Assembly: GCA_037952775.1 (NCBI GenBank)
Contig: JBANAY010000003.1
Location: forward strand, 5,022,001 to 5,086,000
DNA from: Clonostachys chloroleuca
Taxonomy: Eukaryota > Ascomycota > Sordariomycetes > Hypocreales > Bionectriaceae
Direction: 5' to 3'
DNA: 64,000 nucleotides
The translations under genes were made by a program, and so were the position numbers. Position 1 is the stretch's first letter; each line of letters begins with the position of its first letter. The notes beneath the pieces are model-generated. The model was given only the letters and a program-made list of their open reading frames with translations. It had not been told where the DNA came from and did not search any database. Positions 11,850-23,382 of the stretch are shown piece by piece.

Positions 11850-13814
11850 AGCTTAATAAGTCTAATTTATATCTTATATATAATAACTAATAGATAATTA
11901 GTATTCTTTAACAGCTACTTAAAAAGTTAAAGATAAAGCTGAAATATATAGATATCTATAACTATTAGTTAAAAGAGTATATTTAGAATAAAATAATTTA
12001 TATTTCCTATAAATAAAGTATAAAATTAATTACTAATAGTCTAATTAAACCTCTCTAAGGAGCCTAGTTCTAAGAAAGCTATAGGTAATTTAGGCTAGTT
12101 AAGATTAAAGAAAAGATTAAGGAGAGGAGAAGAGATAAACTTAAAGAGAACCTAATAGAAGATATTATTATAGAACTATAATAATAAGAGGTATTTTATA
12201 TAAATAAATATTAGAAGTAGTAAAATAAACTTTAATTCTAGCTATAAGAGCTACAGCAGGAGGGAGAGATCTTAACCTCAGGGCCAGAAGGCCTAATATA
12301 AACTAATAAAAGAAAATTCCTCTCTAAGGGCTAGAAGGCCTACTAAAATAACTAAACTATACTTATTTAAAGGAGATAAGAGTCTCCAGAGGAAGGGAAT
12401 ATACTAGTATAGTACCTATATAAAACTACCTTAGCTATAATATAGTACTTCTCTTCTTCCTTATAGTACTTTAGCTATAACTATTCTTAAAGTTAGTATA
12501 TAAGCTTTAAAACTATAGAATAAAAGTACTTATAGGGTTATTAGCTATAAGGGCCAGGCTCTTAATCTTTTAGATATAGTCTAAGAAAAAGAGTACTATT
12601 AGGATAGTACCCTTAGGACTATAAATACTAATATTAGCTATAAAATAAGTATTAAATAAGTAAAAGGAAACTTATATTAGCTTACAGGAGCTACTTAACT
12701 TATACTGCTTATAGCAGCTAGGAAGGGGGCTCCTGTCCTTATTAAGGCAGTCCTAATACTGCCTGTAAGAGAGGCCTATAAGGGCTGAGTTTAAATACCC
12801 CTTACAGGGGACTACCTGTAGTCCCGGGGTACTATAAAATAGTTAAATAAAGCTTAAAATAATAGATAAAGGAGTAAACTTACTTCTGGAGGGTAAGGCA
12901 GGTAGCCTTATACTTCTCCTCCTCTTAGAGGTAGTATATATAAGTCTTCTTATATTTCTTCTTAGTCTCCTCCTACTACTACTTCTTAGTAGTAGTAGTA
13001 GTAATAGAGGTATAAGTACTAGTACTATAAATACTAATTAGTACTTAAAAACTATAATTCTAAACTTAAAATACTTATAAGGGGGAGGCAGCAGGGAGTA
13101 TAATAAAATTAATCTATTAAACTATTAGTATATATCTAAAATAATCTAGAAAAATAAATAAATAAAGCTAGGAATATACTTACTACTTATAAGAGAGAGA
13201 AAGAGTCTAAAAAATTAATTTCTATAATAATATTAGTAAAACTACTAACTAACAGGAGTTATAATATAAAAAATATACTAAGGAGGAATACTTATAAATA
13301 TATAATTAGCTAAGGAAAAGAGAAAAAAGAGAAGCTTCCTATAAGATTACTATAAAAGTATTTATTTAAAGGCTATTTTATACTTTCCCCTTTATATCTT
13401 ATATTAAGGGTTATACTTAATAGGAGTTCTTACCTTATAGCTTACTTTTATAATTATAAACCTATTTAAACTATATAATAATAGGAAGTTTAATTAAATA
13501 TACTATTTAATAGAGAAAATAAATATATTTATTATAAATATACTTTAAAAAGCCTAAATAATAAAGCAGGATAAAATTTAATACTATAATATAAACTAAC
13601 TATTTAGCTTATTTAAGTATTCTAATAATAATAATAATAAATTATAAGTATTATTTTATTAAAACTAACCTTGCCTATATAAACCTGATCTTAATTATTC
13701 TATTTTAACTTTTAATTTCTCTTTAATAATTTAATACTACTATATAGATAAACTACTGGTAGGTATTCGATTTAATACTACAGTACAGATAATAGCTTCT
13801 ACCCTGGGGGGTTA
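11850..13814. repeat. Unassigned insert between RNase H and 3' LTR
   Basis: Copia elements normally end soon after RNase H, yet about 1.9 kb lies here. It is RIP-degraded, with a purine/pyrimidine-rich patch near 12880-13030 (an array of CTACTACTACTT and TAGTAGTAGTAG), and ends in a G-run just before the LTR (13805-13811) that may be the polypurine tract. It could be an extra reading frame of this element lineage or a nested insertion. I recognise no domain. Confidence 0.5.
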
Positions 13815-14036
13815 TATTAGAACCGAGGCTTTATATAATTTAATATAATTAGTTATAATTAAGGGCGGTTTGCCCTAAATATACCTCCTTTCCCAGATTA
13901 AAAGAGTATTAGGCTTAAAGGAGAGGTATATACTAAATTATATAATTATTCCTACCGGAAGCACTAGAACAGTATAATTTAGATAAATATAATAATATAA
14001 TTTTCTGCCTATCTAATGTATAAGATCTAATAATTA
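13815..14036 (+). repeat. 3' LTR of the copia element
   Basis: Aligns end to end with 7106-7327 (222 bp each). It carries many more transitions, for example TGTTGG to TATTAG and TTGGAAGAG to TTAAAAGAG, so the two LTRs have been mutated unequally. Confidence 0.9.
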
Positions 14037-15885
14037 TTCTATTAGTACTCAGCCTACTATAGGAAGATCCCTTTTAGAGCCTCTAGATACTAATTAGCCT
14101 AATCTATAGAGGCTATAGTAATTTAAGCTAGTAATAGTCTAGCTAGAAGATTATTAAATATACTATTAAAAACCTCTAAAGAGCTTTTAAAGTCCCTATA
14201 ATAGAGCCTGTAAAATTAGATATATAAATAGCTATACTGAATTTTAGTACTATAAGAGAACTATTTAACTAGTAACTTATAGGCCTCTATAGGGGAGGTC
14301 TGCTAAGTTATAGTAGCTTATAGACTCTCTATATAGCTATCTTTTAGCAGTATAAGTAAGATAGCCTGGTCCGGGTCTAATAGCTACTAGGCTATAGTAG
14401 GTTCTACTATAAATAGTAGTAAACTAAGAGCTCTGAATTAGATCTCTAGAGCCTGTTTTTACTAATTAAAGTTATAAGGCTTCTGTAATTTAAAGGCTTT
14501 AGAGAACTTATAGACTTTTTTATTAAAGTCCTTAATAATAGAGTTTTTAAAGACTCTAGTTAGGGGGTTAGAGCTTTAAAAGCTCTATAAGCTAAACTAT
14601 TATAAAGCCTAACTACTCTATAAACTAGTACTAGTAGTACTAGAAGTCTATTAACTAGTACTAGTAGTACTAGAGATCTACTATAATTATAGTAGGTTTA
14701 TAATAGCTATTAGCTACTAAAGGGTTTACTATATAGTAATAATAGCTTTAGTAATATTCAGATTCTAAAAGCTCTAAGTAATAGTAGTACTTTCTACTAT
14801 AGAGCCTAAAGGAATAGTACTAGTAGTACTAAAATTAACTAATTAATTAGCTATAGTAGTAGTACTAGCTATTAGAATAGTACTAGTAATACTAAAAGTA
14901 ATTAGTTAGCTAGATATAATAGCAGTACTAGTTATTAGAATAACTACTAAAGAAGAGTAAGTTTTAATATCTTTAAAGATTAATCCCTCTATATAGCTAT
15001 CTTTATTAGCTATTTTAGATCTTCTTTTAGTAAAAGAAGCTATTAAGATCTAGGCTAAGATATAGGGTAAGTATATAACTTTCCTAGTATAGGGTAAGAA
15101 CTCTTAAATCTGAAGATAAAGCTCTTTTTTATAAGATAGAGCTCCTCTAGACTTATAATCTTTTAAAAGATTAAGGTCTCTAGTATAGGGTAAACTAGCT
15201 ATAGGGTAAGCTAGATCTAGAGTAAATAAAGCCTATAGGGTAGACTCTAAAATACTAGAGAAGAATTATTTAAAAAAGTATAGTAAAAAGTATAGGCTCT
15301 ATAAAAGAAAATAAAGCTCTATTAGCTATAGAATAGCTAAAAAAGATAGATTATAGGGTAGGTAAAAGAGTATATTAGTAACTTATAGAATCTCTATCTA
15401 GTAGGGAGAAAGCTCTATACTTATAAGTATTTCCAGACTATAAAGGCTCTAAAGATAATATATTACCTTCTATAATATAGGCTTATAACTACTATAAGGT
15501 TCTTATATAGAGAAATATAAGACTATTAATATAGATACTATAGTAGATATAAAATCTGCTAATATAGCTACTATAGTAGTTATAAGGTTTATTAAACTAA
15601 GTACTAAAGTTCTTATATAGTAGATATAAGGTTTACTAATATAAATACTATAGTAGATATAAAGTCTGCTAATATAGCTGCTTTAGTATAATATAGGATT
15701 ACTAGTATAGATATTATAGCAGCTGTTATAGCAGTTATAACTACTAATATAATTACCCTAACAGGCAGCTACAGTAGGTTAGGCCAGTAGCTTTAGAGGG
15801 CTTCCAGCTTTAGAAAGCCCTAAGTTAGTTATTTTATTCCTCCTTACCCTATACTAATTATATATTATTTAATTAATTAATATAG
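14037..15885. repeat. Right arm of the 1.8-kb inverted repeat, heavily RIP-mutated
   Basis: The reverse complement of this segment follows 4958-6776 from end to end, including the gag-like frame, the hairpin array (now unrecognisable) and the terminal leader. Nearly every CpG and most CpA/TpG of the left arm has become TpA here. It starts exactly at the 3' LTR edge. Confidence 0.85.
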
Positions 15886-17449
15886 AGTAATCTTAATCTA
15901 CCCTATAGTCTATAGGGTAAATCTTAATATTTATAGTAAGATAGATTATAATATATAGACTTATAAAGTAGTAGAAAACTTATCTAGTTCTAGTTCTAAG
16001 ATTATTTTAAATAATTAGATTAAAAAGTAGAAGCTAAAGAGTATTTTAACTAAGCCTTATTAAAAATAGTAGAAATATACTCTTAAAGCTAGCTATTTAG
16101 CTAGATCTAGTTAAGATCTATCTAGGGATATAATATCTTAGCTATAGTAATCTTATTAAAAGAGAGAGAAAGAGATAGAGTAGAAAAGAATAAAAAATTA
16201 TAGTATTATTATTTAATTTATTAAGCTTTATAGCTTAGAATATATAAGCTATTTTTAGAAAAGTTTTTTTTTATTATATTAGTATATAATAGTAAAATAG
16301 AAAATATTTATAAAAAAATATAAAGCTCTAAAGTAGAAATTATAAAGCTTAATAACTCTAAAGTAAAAGAAAGTAGAATATATACTAGTCTAGAATATAT
16401 ACTAGTAGATTATATTATATATAATATAATAGTTTTATTTATATTTCTTATAATTTATAAACCTTATACTATTCTTTTTTTCTTTATATAGCTTTATCTA
16501 TAGATCTTTATTATATTTATCTAATCTTTCTAATTTATCTTTTATAATACTTTTATTTCTAAAGATAGTAGATAATTCTAATAATGTTTCTTTTTTTTTC
16601 CCTAGTATATCTCTAACTACTAGTAAAGAGATTACTAATTTAGTAGAACTTCTAATATATCTTCCTATATCTATTTTTACTACTTCTAATAAGAGTTAGT
16701 ATTATAATATTTTTATTTCTTATAATAGAAGCTTATAATCTAATTATAAATTAATTATATTATCTACCTGTTCTTATACTAGTTAGTACTTTATAGACTA
16801 TATAATCTCTTCTACTTATAGTATCTATTATATTAAATATATAACTTATTAAACTCTAGAGTTTCCTTAGAAAGGAATTTTAGATATAGACTCCTAGAGT
16901 ATATAAAGAGATACTCTTTTTTATAGTATTAGTTATAATTATACTTATTCTCTATAGATTAATAGTTCTTTCTAATCTTTTATAAATAAAAATATTTAGA
17001 TATAATAGTTAGATAACTTATACTGGATAGAGATCTAGGGTAGATCAGGATATAACTAATCAGGGTATTATTCTGAGTAATATAATCAGGTTATTATAAG
17101 CTGTATAATAGAAGTTACTATTAATATATAAGTATTATAGAGCTAGTTCTAATAGATATATAGATAATATTATTAATAACTATCTAAGGAAGTATTATAC
17201 TATAGAAATAAATATATATATATACTAGTAGGTTTACTAGAGTATTTATATTAGTTTCTACTTAAGATTTTACTTCTCTAAAGTAAAATTACCCTTATTA
17301 GTTACTAAGATAGATTAGTACTATCTACCTTATATATAACTTCCTGCGGCTAGGAATTAGCCTTTGTTTGTAACAAGATATTAGTTAGAAGAAGAAAGCG
17401 AAGCTAGGGGTTATAAGTAGATTAGCTTAATATAAGCCCAGGTTAGGGT
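15886..17449. repeat. AT-rich relic DNA, no readable gene
   Basis: RIP-type TA-rich sequence with stops in all frames. On the minus strand, around 16400-16700, a lysine/leucine-rich frame loosely recalls the C-terminal tail of pogo/Fot1-type transposases, but the likeness is too weak to call. Confidence 0.6.
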
Positions 17450-17658
17450 TCAGAATATAACAGACTAGCCCTATAGCAGCTGCAGATAGATATCTGCTTT
17501 AGAGTTTATATTCTTAGGAAGAAAGAGAGTAGGTTTCTTTCTATAATTCTCTCTTTCCTCTTATATAGTATTATAATATACTAATCAGAGATCTTACTTA
17601 CTATAGTTATCTCTTATTAGATCTAGCCTAGTTTTCTACTAAGCTTAGATTCTTAATA
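17450..17658. repeat. Degenerate direct repeat, copy 1
   Basis: About 210 bp containing GATAGATATCTGCTTTAGAG, a CT-rich middle and TTACTTACTATAGTTATC. It recurs about 510 bp downstream. It may be a pair of LTRs of a deleted element or a duplicated solo LTR. Confidence 0.6.
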
Positions 17659-17957
17659 TACTCTCCTACTTATATTTCTCTTTTTCCTTCTAATATAGTA
17701 ATATAAAGTACTATTTTAGTAAAATTATTCCTTAATCTATTTATTTTATTACTATATTATAGTATTTATATAAACCTTTTAAATAATAATTTTATATTAA
17801 TTTATTATATTTATAATTATTTAATTTAAATATTAATCCTGTTCTAAAGATCTACTATCTCTATATAGAATTCTTTAGTAAGTAAGAAAGAGTTTAAACT
17901 GGATATTAGTATTATTCTTCTATAGTTAGAGGTTCCTAGTATATTAAAGTTTATTAT

Positions 17958-18174
17958 AAAGAATATAAATTATAATAAACTAGCTCTATAATAGCTATAG
18001 ATAGATATCTACTTTAGAGTTTATATTCTTAAGGAGAAAAAGAGTAGATTCCTTCTTATAACTCTCTCTCTCCCCTTATATAGTACTATAGTATACTAGT
18101 CAGAGGTCTTACTTACTATAGTTATCTCTTATTAAACCTAGCCTAGTCTCCTACTAGGCTTAGGTCCTTAATAC
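17958..18174. repeat. Degenerate direct repeat, copy 2
   Basis: Second copy of the unit at 17450-17658, in the same orientation, differing mainly by transitions and small indels. Normal-composition sequence resumes shortly after it. Confidence 0.6.
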
Positions 18175-18853
18175 CGAATAATATTTAGTACCCTACCTAC
18201 GCGTTTACTATACCTCTTTTATCCTCTTACTATCTATCTACTATAATATATTTTTATTAAATAGGACTAGTAAAAGGATCTCTTCTACCATATTGTTATA
18301 ACTTATTAGCTATACTTGTCCCACTGTTATAATATGCGTGTATAAATTAGGGGGCCATTAGTGCACACTTTACAGTTACTACTAGTAGTAGTAATACTAA
18401 GGTGTGGTTTCATTAAGGCATTCTTAGGAGATGCTTAGATGCTTTCATACTAAATATCAATAGCATATTTCAGCAGGAAGCCTAAGCATAAGAAAATTCA
18501 AGGGTATAAAGGAATCGTTTCAAACCAAAATGCCGTTTCGCAGTTTATTTCTGGTCCTTTTGATTGAATGTTTAACTGATCAATCCGATGTTGGCTCTGC
18601 TCGCACCTCTTAGCTTGGGTAAGCAACCCCCGAAATACGTTTCGGTAACTTCCGTGACTTCATCTTCAAACTAATTCCAAGCCAAAGAGTTGTCTCAGTT
18701 GATACTACCCACGCTGAAGACGGAACCGCCCACCGTTCGTGTAGTAATATACTATGTCACTCCTGACCAGCGTGGATGTGGATCTTAGCCTCTTAACCAT
18801 GGAGAAGATGAACTCTTGATTTCTGTCTAAGTATTTAAGAAAGAGCTTATATC
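18175..18853. other. Border between relic DNA and gene-rich DNA
   Basis: Base composition changes here from RIP-type AT-rich to normal over about 200 bp (roughly 18290-18480). No gene is seen. It contains the 3' flank of the carrier gene that follows on the minus strand. Confidence 0.6.
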
Positions 18854-20011
18854 TTAATTAAACAAAGTGAGGGTCGCGGCAACCTTCTCATACACGGTGA
18901 AAATAATACCACCACTAAATATAAGCCGTCCAAGCCTCATTGTACTGCCGGCCCAGAATCCCTTGATACCATCCTGCATAAGTACACTTCTAAATGCGGT
19001 CGAGAACGATTCCCCTTTAGCACTCTGGGCTCTGGTTTTGATCGTATCAAAAGGCTGCGTGACATAGACAGTAATCACGCCAGCAACAGCACCTGTACCA
19101 AATGTGATGGCACTGTTCTGGGGCATACCATAATGTTTCAATGCTTCTCTGAGAATGTTGTAAGATCCCATACGAGTGGCCGATGTCATTGACTGTTTCA
19201 GTGTAGAAGAAACCAAGCCCCTGTAGAGACCAGATATACCCTGGTTTTGGGTGATTGTGCGGAGGGCATGGATAGAACCTCGAAATTGCTTCTGGCCAGA
19301 CCTGGCATCGTCTATTCTGGATAACGCCCGGGAAATCAGCTTTGCGTTGGAGAGAATCCATAAATTTTGGGAATACTTACAATGCAGTTTTTATCCTTTC
19401 TGTGGGCGTCACTGCCACCACGCTTTCCACAGTCCCTGCTATCATACCTGCAAGGATTCCACGCATTGGAGTCAATCTCCCGTTATTATCCGCCAATTGA
19501 TTTTTGACCGCATCATAAGAAAGAAATCTCACGCCAGCTTTCAATGTTGCTCCCTGGACGAAATGTTAGCTTTCGGCTCTGGTGTCTACGACAGACGATA
19601 TCAAAACCATTGCTCACTGTTGCTAAAGTCGAACATCCTGTATAGATGGAGCGCACACCGGACATCTTAGCTTCATTGATGAGAATAGAGATAGGATTAG
19701 AGGAAACCTGGCGCGCTGGTTCCTTGAGTAATTGACCTCGCGTCTTGGCGAACTCGAAGGGATACTATAGACGACGATCAGTTCCCGTCACATTCTAGAA
19801 GCGCTTGCGCGCTGGGAGAATGACTGACAGTGGCGAATGCTTCAATAGCACCGGCTGTACTTCCTGATACAAGGGATGTCACTATCGATGTCTTTTGCTT
19901 CTGTTTGGTTCCGACGTGCAAGGCTCTCTGCTTGTCTAGCAGCTTCTCCCCCCAACCGCCCTCCCGTCTTGAATCGCATTCATTGTCAGTGATTTTCTGC
20001 AGAAACCCCAC
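18854..20011 (-). CDS. Mitochondrial tricarboxylate (citrate-type) carrier
   Basis: A spliced model of 321 residues: exons 20011-19829, 19764-19618, 19553-19381 and 19316-18854, with introns of 64 nt each (the middle one also 64) and frame kept at every junction. All three mitochondrial-carrier signatures are present: YPFEFAKTR at about residue 62, TPTERIKT at about 160 and QPFDTIKT at about 255. The context (YTGCSTLATGATLKAGVRF, IDDARSGQ) is that of fungal citrate/tricarboxylate transporters. Such carriers sit in the inner membrane with six helices and exchange citrate or cis-aconitate for a cytosolic acid. It is transcribed away from the adjacent Zn2Cys6 regulator and shares with it a 442-bp promoter holding a TCCCGCGGGA palindrome. 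The ATG at 20011 was chosen because it opens the frame into the first repeat. It looks intact although it borders dead repeat DNA. Confidence 0.9.
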
Positions 20012-20453
20012 ACAATATCATGATATGGGGGCGAGAAATACTGGTGTCGAAGTCGGATTTTGAGCCAACTTTTGAAGAGAACCCAATCTTAAAGATAACT
20101 AAACCAGGGAGCCCTTCGCCTTATTTGCTGCGCAGGAGAGAGCATATTTACATTATTACTATCAAAAGTTGAACAAGGAATAACTCGGTATGCTGAATGT
20201 TCAGCCGCTTTCCGAGTGGCGAACACGTCCTAGCCCCGGATAGTTTAGCTTGTTGTTAGACATCCCATGCATGTGGAGAACGACAGATCCCGCGGGATTT
20301 CTGTGAAATGACGTTGATCGTCAGCTGATTTCCCGTTCCTGTGCGCTGTTCCTCCCTTCCAAGACGCGGAGAATTGGAGCAATTGTCCATTCCTCCTACC
20401 CGTTTCTTCTACGGCAAAGCTACCCATTGGACAGAAAGCTATTATCTCTCGAG
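20012..20453. promoter_or_regulatory. Divergent promoter, carrier and regulator
   Basis: A 442-bp space between the start codons of the tricarboxylate carrier (minus) and the Zn2Cys6 regulator (plus). It carries one copy of the cluster palindrome. No other gene fits in it. Confidence 0.75.
20288..20297. promoter_or_regulatory. Cluster palindrome TCCCGCGGGA, site 1
   Basis: Perfect palindrome, extended to ATCCCGCGGGAT at 20287-20298. The CCG-CGG core is an everted pair of the triplets bound by Zn2Cys6 dimers. It lies about 277 bp before the carrier ATG and 157 bp before the regulator ATG. A weaker relative (CCGCGG core) lies at 20546-20551 inside the regulator's first intron. Confidence 0.7.
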
Positions 20454-22987
20454 ATGCCGCAGCAAGGCGCAGCCGAGATTAGCAGGCCGAAAAGGCGTGC
20501 GATCCGGGCGTGCCGCTTTTGTCGTACAAGGAAGGTAAAAGTTTCCCGCGGAAGCTGAGATGCCGCCAATACGTCAGTGGTGCTGATAATGATAACGCAG
20601 ATCAAGTGTAGCGGGGAGGAACCCGAATGTGTGAATTGTCGAACCTATGGGAAGAACTGCGTCTATGAAGGGGTTAATGCGGACGCCGTGGCGGCGCCGC
20701 GAAGAAGGAGACGGAGGCAAAATAGCCTTCTAGAGCAGACAGAAGGACACCCCAGTTCAAGACCTAGAAGGAGTTTGATGCCCTACGCAGACACGAGCTC
20801 AGTTTCCCCTGATACTGCGCCGGGCAGCGCGACGCCACAAAGTAATCAGCGGCTGTCGCGGATGCTTGTGTCGGCAAATGGAGTCCCCAGCTACCATGGT
20901 CGAACCAGTGCTTTGTTTGAAGAAGTTGCGAGTGATTGGCCTATGGCTGGATCCGATAAACCACAGATGCCAGAAGAATGGGTAGAGAAAAGTCTTGTCA
21001 CAAAGGCCACAAAGCAGCGTATGTATTCATCGTGAAGTTGGCTTTCAGCATAACACTTACAAATTCATCATTCTAGGACAGCTTGAAGAGGTCAATTATC
21101 ATGGGGGGAAGCTTGATTTCGATGGTGTAGATCCCGAATTAGGCATGCATCTTTTATCACTACACTGGTATGGCCTTGCCTCCTTTAGAAATGCATGTAT
21201 TGTCAATCAACGGTAGGCTGACGGCGGAAATATAGGAATCGCCAGCACCACTCGTTTTTACTTACGTATCGACCAGCCTTTATGAGAGACATGTCATGCA
21301 ATGGTCCTTACTTCTCAAAATTGTTACTCAACGCGATATACTTTGGGGCATCCAAGTTTAGCCCAAGACGCGAAGTTCGTAAGGACCCTGATGACGTGAG
21401 GACAGCTGGGTGGAAATTCCGCCAAAGAGTACGAGAACTTCTCGTGGAATCTCTTGACCGAAGCGATATTACCACGATACAGGCGCTACTCGTAATGACT
21501 AATTCATTATTTGCTCTGGGAGATGAACGCAGTGCAGCATGGCTATATGCCGGTATTGCCTTCCGGATGATTGTGGATCTTGGGATGCATGTAGAGCCAT
21601 CAGATCTGGCTAACACTCTGAGCAACGATGACGAAGACCTCGAAATTCGTCGACGTGTTTTTTGGGGGGCGTTTGGTAAGTCTTTTGTATGAACCATACG
21701 GTCCCAAGGGTTTGCTAATGCTCCTCTAGTTGTGGACAAAATCCAAAGCCTCTACCAAGGGAGACCAGTGACGCTCAAGGAGTCTGATACTTTGGTACCG
21801 ATCAAATTTCTTGATACGTATGAAGAGTTGGAGTATTGGAAGCCTTTTGCATTTCCTTCTCAGTCCCATTCATACAAGGGGTCACCGACTTATAGCATAT
21901 CGACCTTCACAGCTCTATGTAGGCTGTCCATCATCATGAGTGATATATTGAGTTTGATCTATACAGAACGTAGCTCCGATAAGGCGGCTGAAGATTTGTT
22001 GGAAATGCAGAAAAGCCTTCACATTAGATTACTGACCTGGAAGAATTCGCTAGCCTCACATCTCGTCTGGGATTCAAGCGGCGACGGAGATGTTCCACCT
22101 CCCAATATTTTTAGCCTCCAGTGAGTGTCTGCACATGATGAAATGGCGTTTGGGCTTGCTTGCTGACTGACTGAAGTGCAATGTTCAACGTCTTACTAAT
22201 TCTGCTGCATCGTCCATTTGTTGTGGATGGACATCTTTTGAACATCCCTCGTTCAGTCTCTGTCGATGCCCTGAAGATTTGCGCAACAGCTGCGACGGAA
22301 ATCGTTCGTCTCATCCGGAAATACCACCAGGCATTTTCTGTGAGGAGGGCCCCGTATCTGATATCATACGCAACGTATGTTGCGGCCACAGTGCATGTTC
22401 GGATAGCATCGAAGCGTTCAACTGATTCCGACGCCTACAGTAATCTGGAGAGCTGTCTGGCCGTATTCATTGAGAATCAAGAGACGAATTGGGCTGTACG
22501 TCGAGCAGCAGGTGTTGTGCAAAATCTCATGAGGCGTTTTGGTGTCAGCCTGCCTCATGACCATAAACCACTGGTGAACCCGGAGGCAATAACATCTGAA
22601 GCCACCACTGGAATGCAGTCGGAGGGTGCGGATGGAAGAGGCGGAAGCCCCGATCCCTCATCTTCGGAAAGCCCAGACATCGACGGCATTATCCAAAGTT
22701 TTGGCCCGAATAATCTCCTCTCACAGGGGTACAACCAGATGTATGAGCCGCAAGCAATGGCACATTCTCATTCAACTGGTCTGCCTCTAACTGGCGGGGC
22801 CGATCCGGCCACACGAAGCCAATTCCACCCAGGATTGAACGGGCAAATGGGGTTTTCAGACGGGCTTGGCTTGGTGGAAGACGCTGAGCCAGGCTACGGC
22901 GGTGGGGTACCCATGGATGATCTGTTATTTGGTTTTAATGGCTCGGCGCTTGACAACTACCCCCTCTGGCAGTGGGACGGACAGTAG
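20454..22987 (+). CDS. Zn(II)2Cys6 transcription factor of the tricarboxylate cluster
   Basis: A 743-residue model: exons 20454-20534, 20601-21018, 21077-21167, 21236-21675, 21730-22120 and 22177-22987. The zinc cluster is split by intron 1 and has the full set Cys20, 23, 30, 37, 40 and 47 (spacing 2-6-6-2-6). A basic, Arg-rich linker follows. The middle part (LLTYRPAFMRDM, YFSKLLLNAIYFGASKF, AWLYAGIAFRMIVDLGMH) is the fungal-specific transcription factor domain, and the C-terminal 150 residues are Ser/Gly/Pro-rich and acidic, as in activation regions. The third intron (21168-21235) was fixed by continuity of LSLHW into NRQHHSFLLTYRP. Its place between carrier and PrpF gene, and the CCG-CGG palindromes in all four cluster promoters, suggest it is the pathway regulator and may regulate itself. 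Confidence 0.92.
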
Positions 22988-23382
22988 ACTAACCCACGGG
23001 ACTTGCGTCTTACCGTCCATTCCCGCGGGAACTCTGTGCTCCTCCTTGGGTAGATTGGCCGCTACCCGGATCACTCATTTGCTGCCAAGCAAGGGCGGCA
23101 AAAGTACATCTGGAAATGCTGACCATCGAATGATGGATCGAATGATGGAATATATAGAGTAGTGGATGAGCTTTATAAGATAGTGGAGGACGTCGCACTT
23201 AGAATGGATCATTGATTGAAGCTACAGTTCCTGCTTAGTCTATCTTCACGTCTCGAGAATTTCTGCAGGGCTTTTGAACATTGTGTCCTTTTTATTATAT
23301 TTCTACTTGCTTTAAATTAAGTCTAAACTGGGTGAGAGTATTATCCGAGTTGTCGCTCGACTCTCACAGCCGCGTCTGAGTT
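22988..23382. promoter_or_regulatory. Regulator terminator and PrpF-gene promoter region
   Basis: A 395-bp space. It begins with palindrome site 2, shortly after the regulator stop, followed by AT-richer sequence up to the PrpF start. No gene is seen. Confidence 0.65.
23021..23030. promoter_or_regulatory. Cluster palindrome TCCCGCGGGA, site 2
   Basis: Perfect palindrome, extended to TTCCCGCGGGAA at 23020-23031, about 350 bp before the proposed PrpF start codon. Identical in its 10-bp core to sites 1, 3 and 4. Confidence 0.7.

Larger units (their letters stand above)
7106..14036 (+). mobile_element. RIP-killed Ty1/copia LTR retrotransposon
   Basis: A full-length element of about 6.9 kb bounded by two 222-bp LTRs. 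Through many TAG/TAA stops the copia order is clear. A degenerate zinc knuckle with cysteines turned to tyrosine lies near 8394-8470. Integrase core remnants (SDFIWDYYFKD, LEIDNKL, GKYSEGVVKEK, LLNRTPK) cover about 9290-9830, and reverse transcriptase covers about 10690-11330 with the active-site YVDD now YIDN at 11153-11164. RNase H (LISWRANKQ, STTEAEL) lies at about 11640-11840. Integrase upstream of RT is the Ty1/copia arrangement. About 1.9 kb of unrecognised sequence separates RNase H from the 3' LTR. No clean target-site duplication is visible. It lies between the inverted arms, so it probably inserted at their junction. Confidence 0.9.

Noticed and set aside
7101..14041. Five-base target duplication around the copia element
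   Set aside because: The 5 bp before the left LTR and after the right LTR do not match, even allowing for transitions.
16400..17000. Pogo/Fot1-type transposase relic on the minus strand
   Set aside because: Only a vague Lys/Leu-rich tail is visible; there is no DDE motif or terminal repeat.
19251..19670. Plus-strand open frame of 139 codons
   Set aside because: It is antisense to the spliced tricarboxylate carrier gene and has no family likeness.
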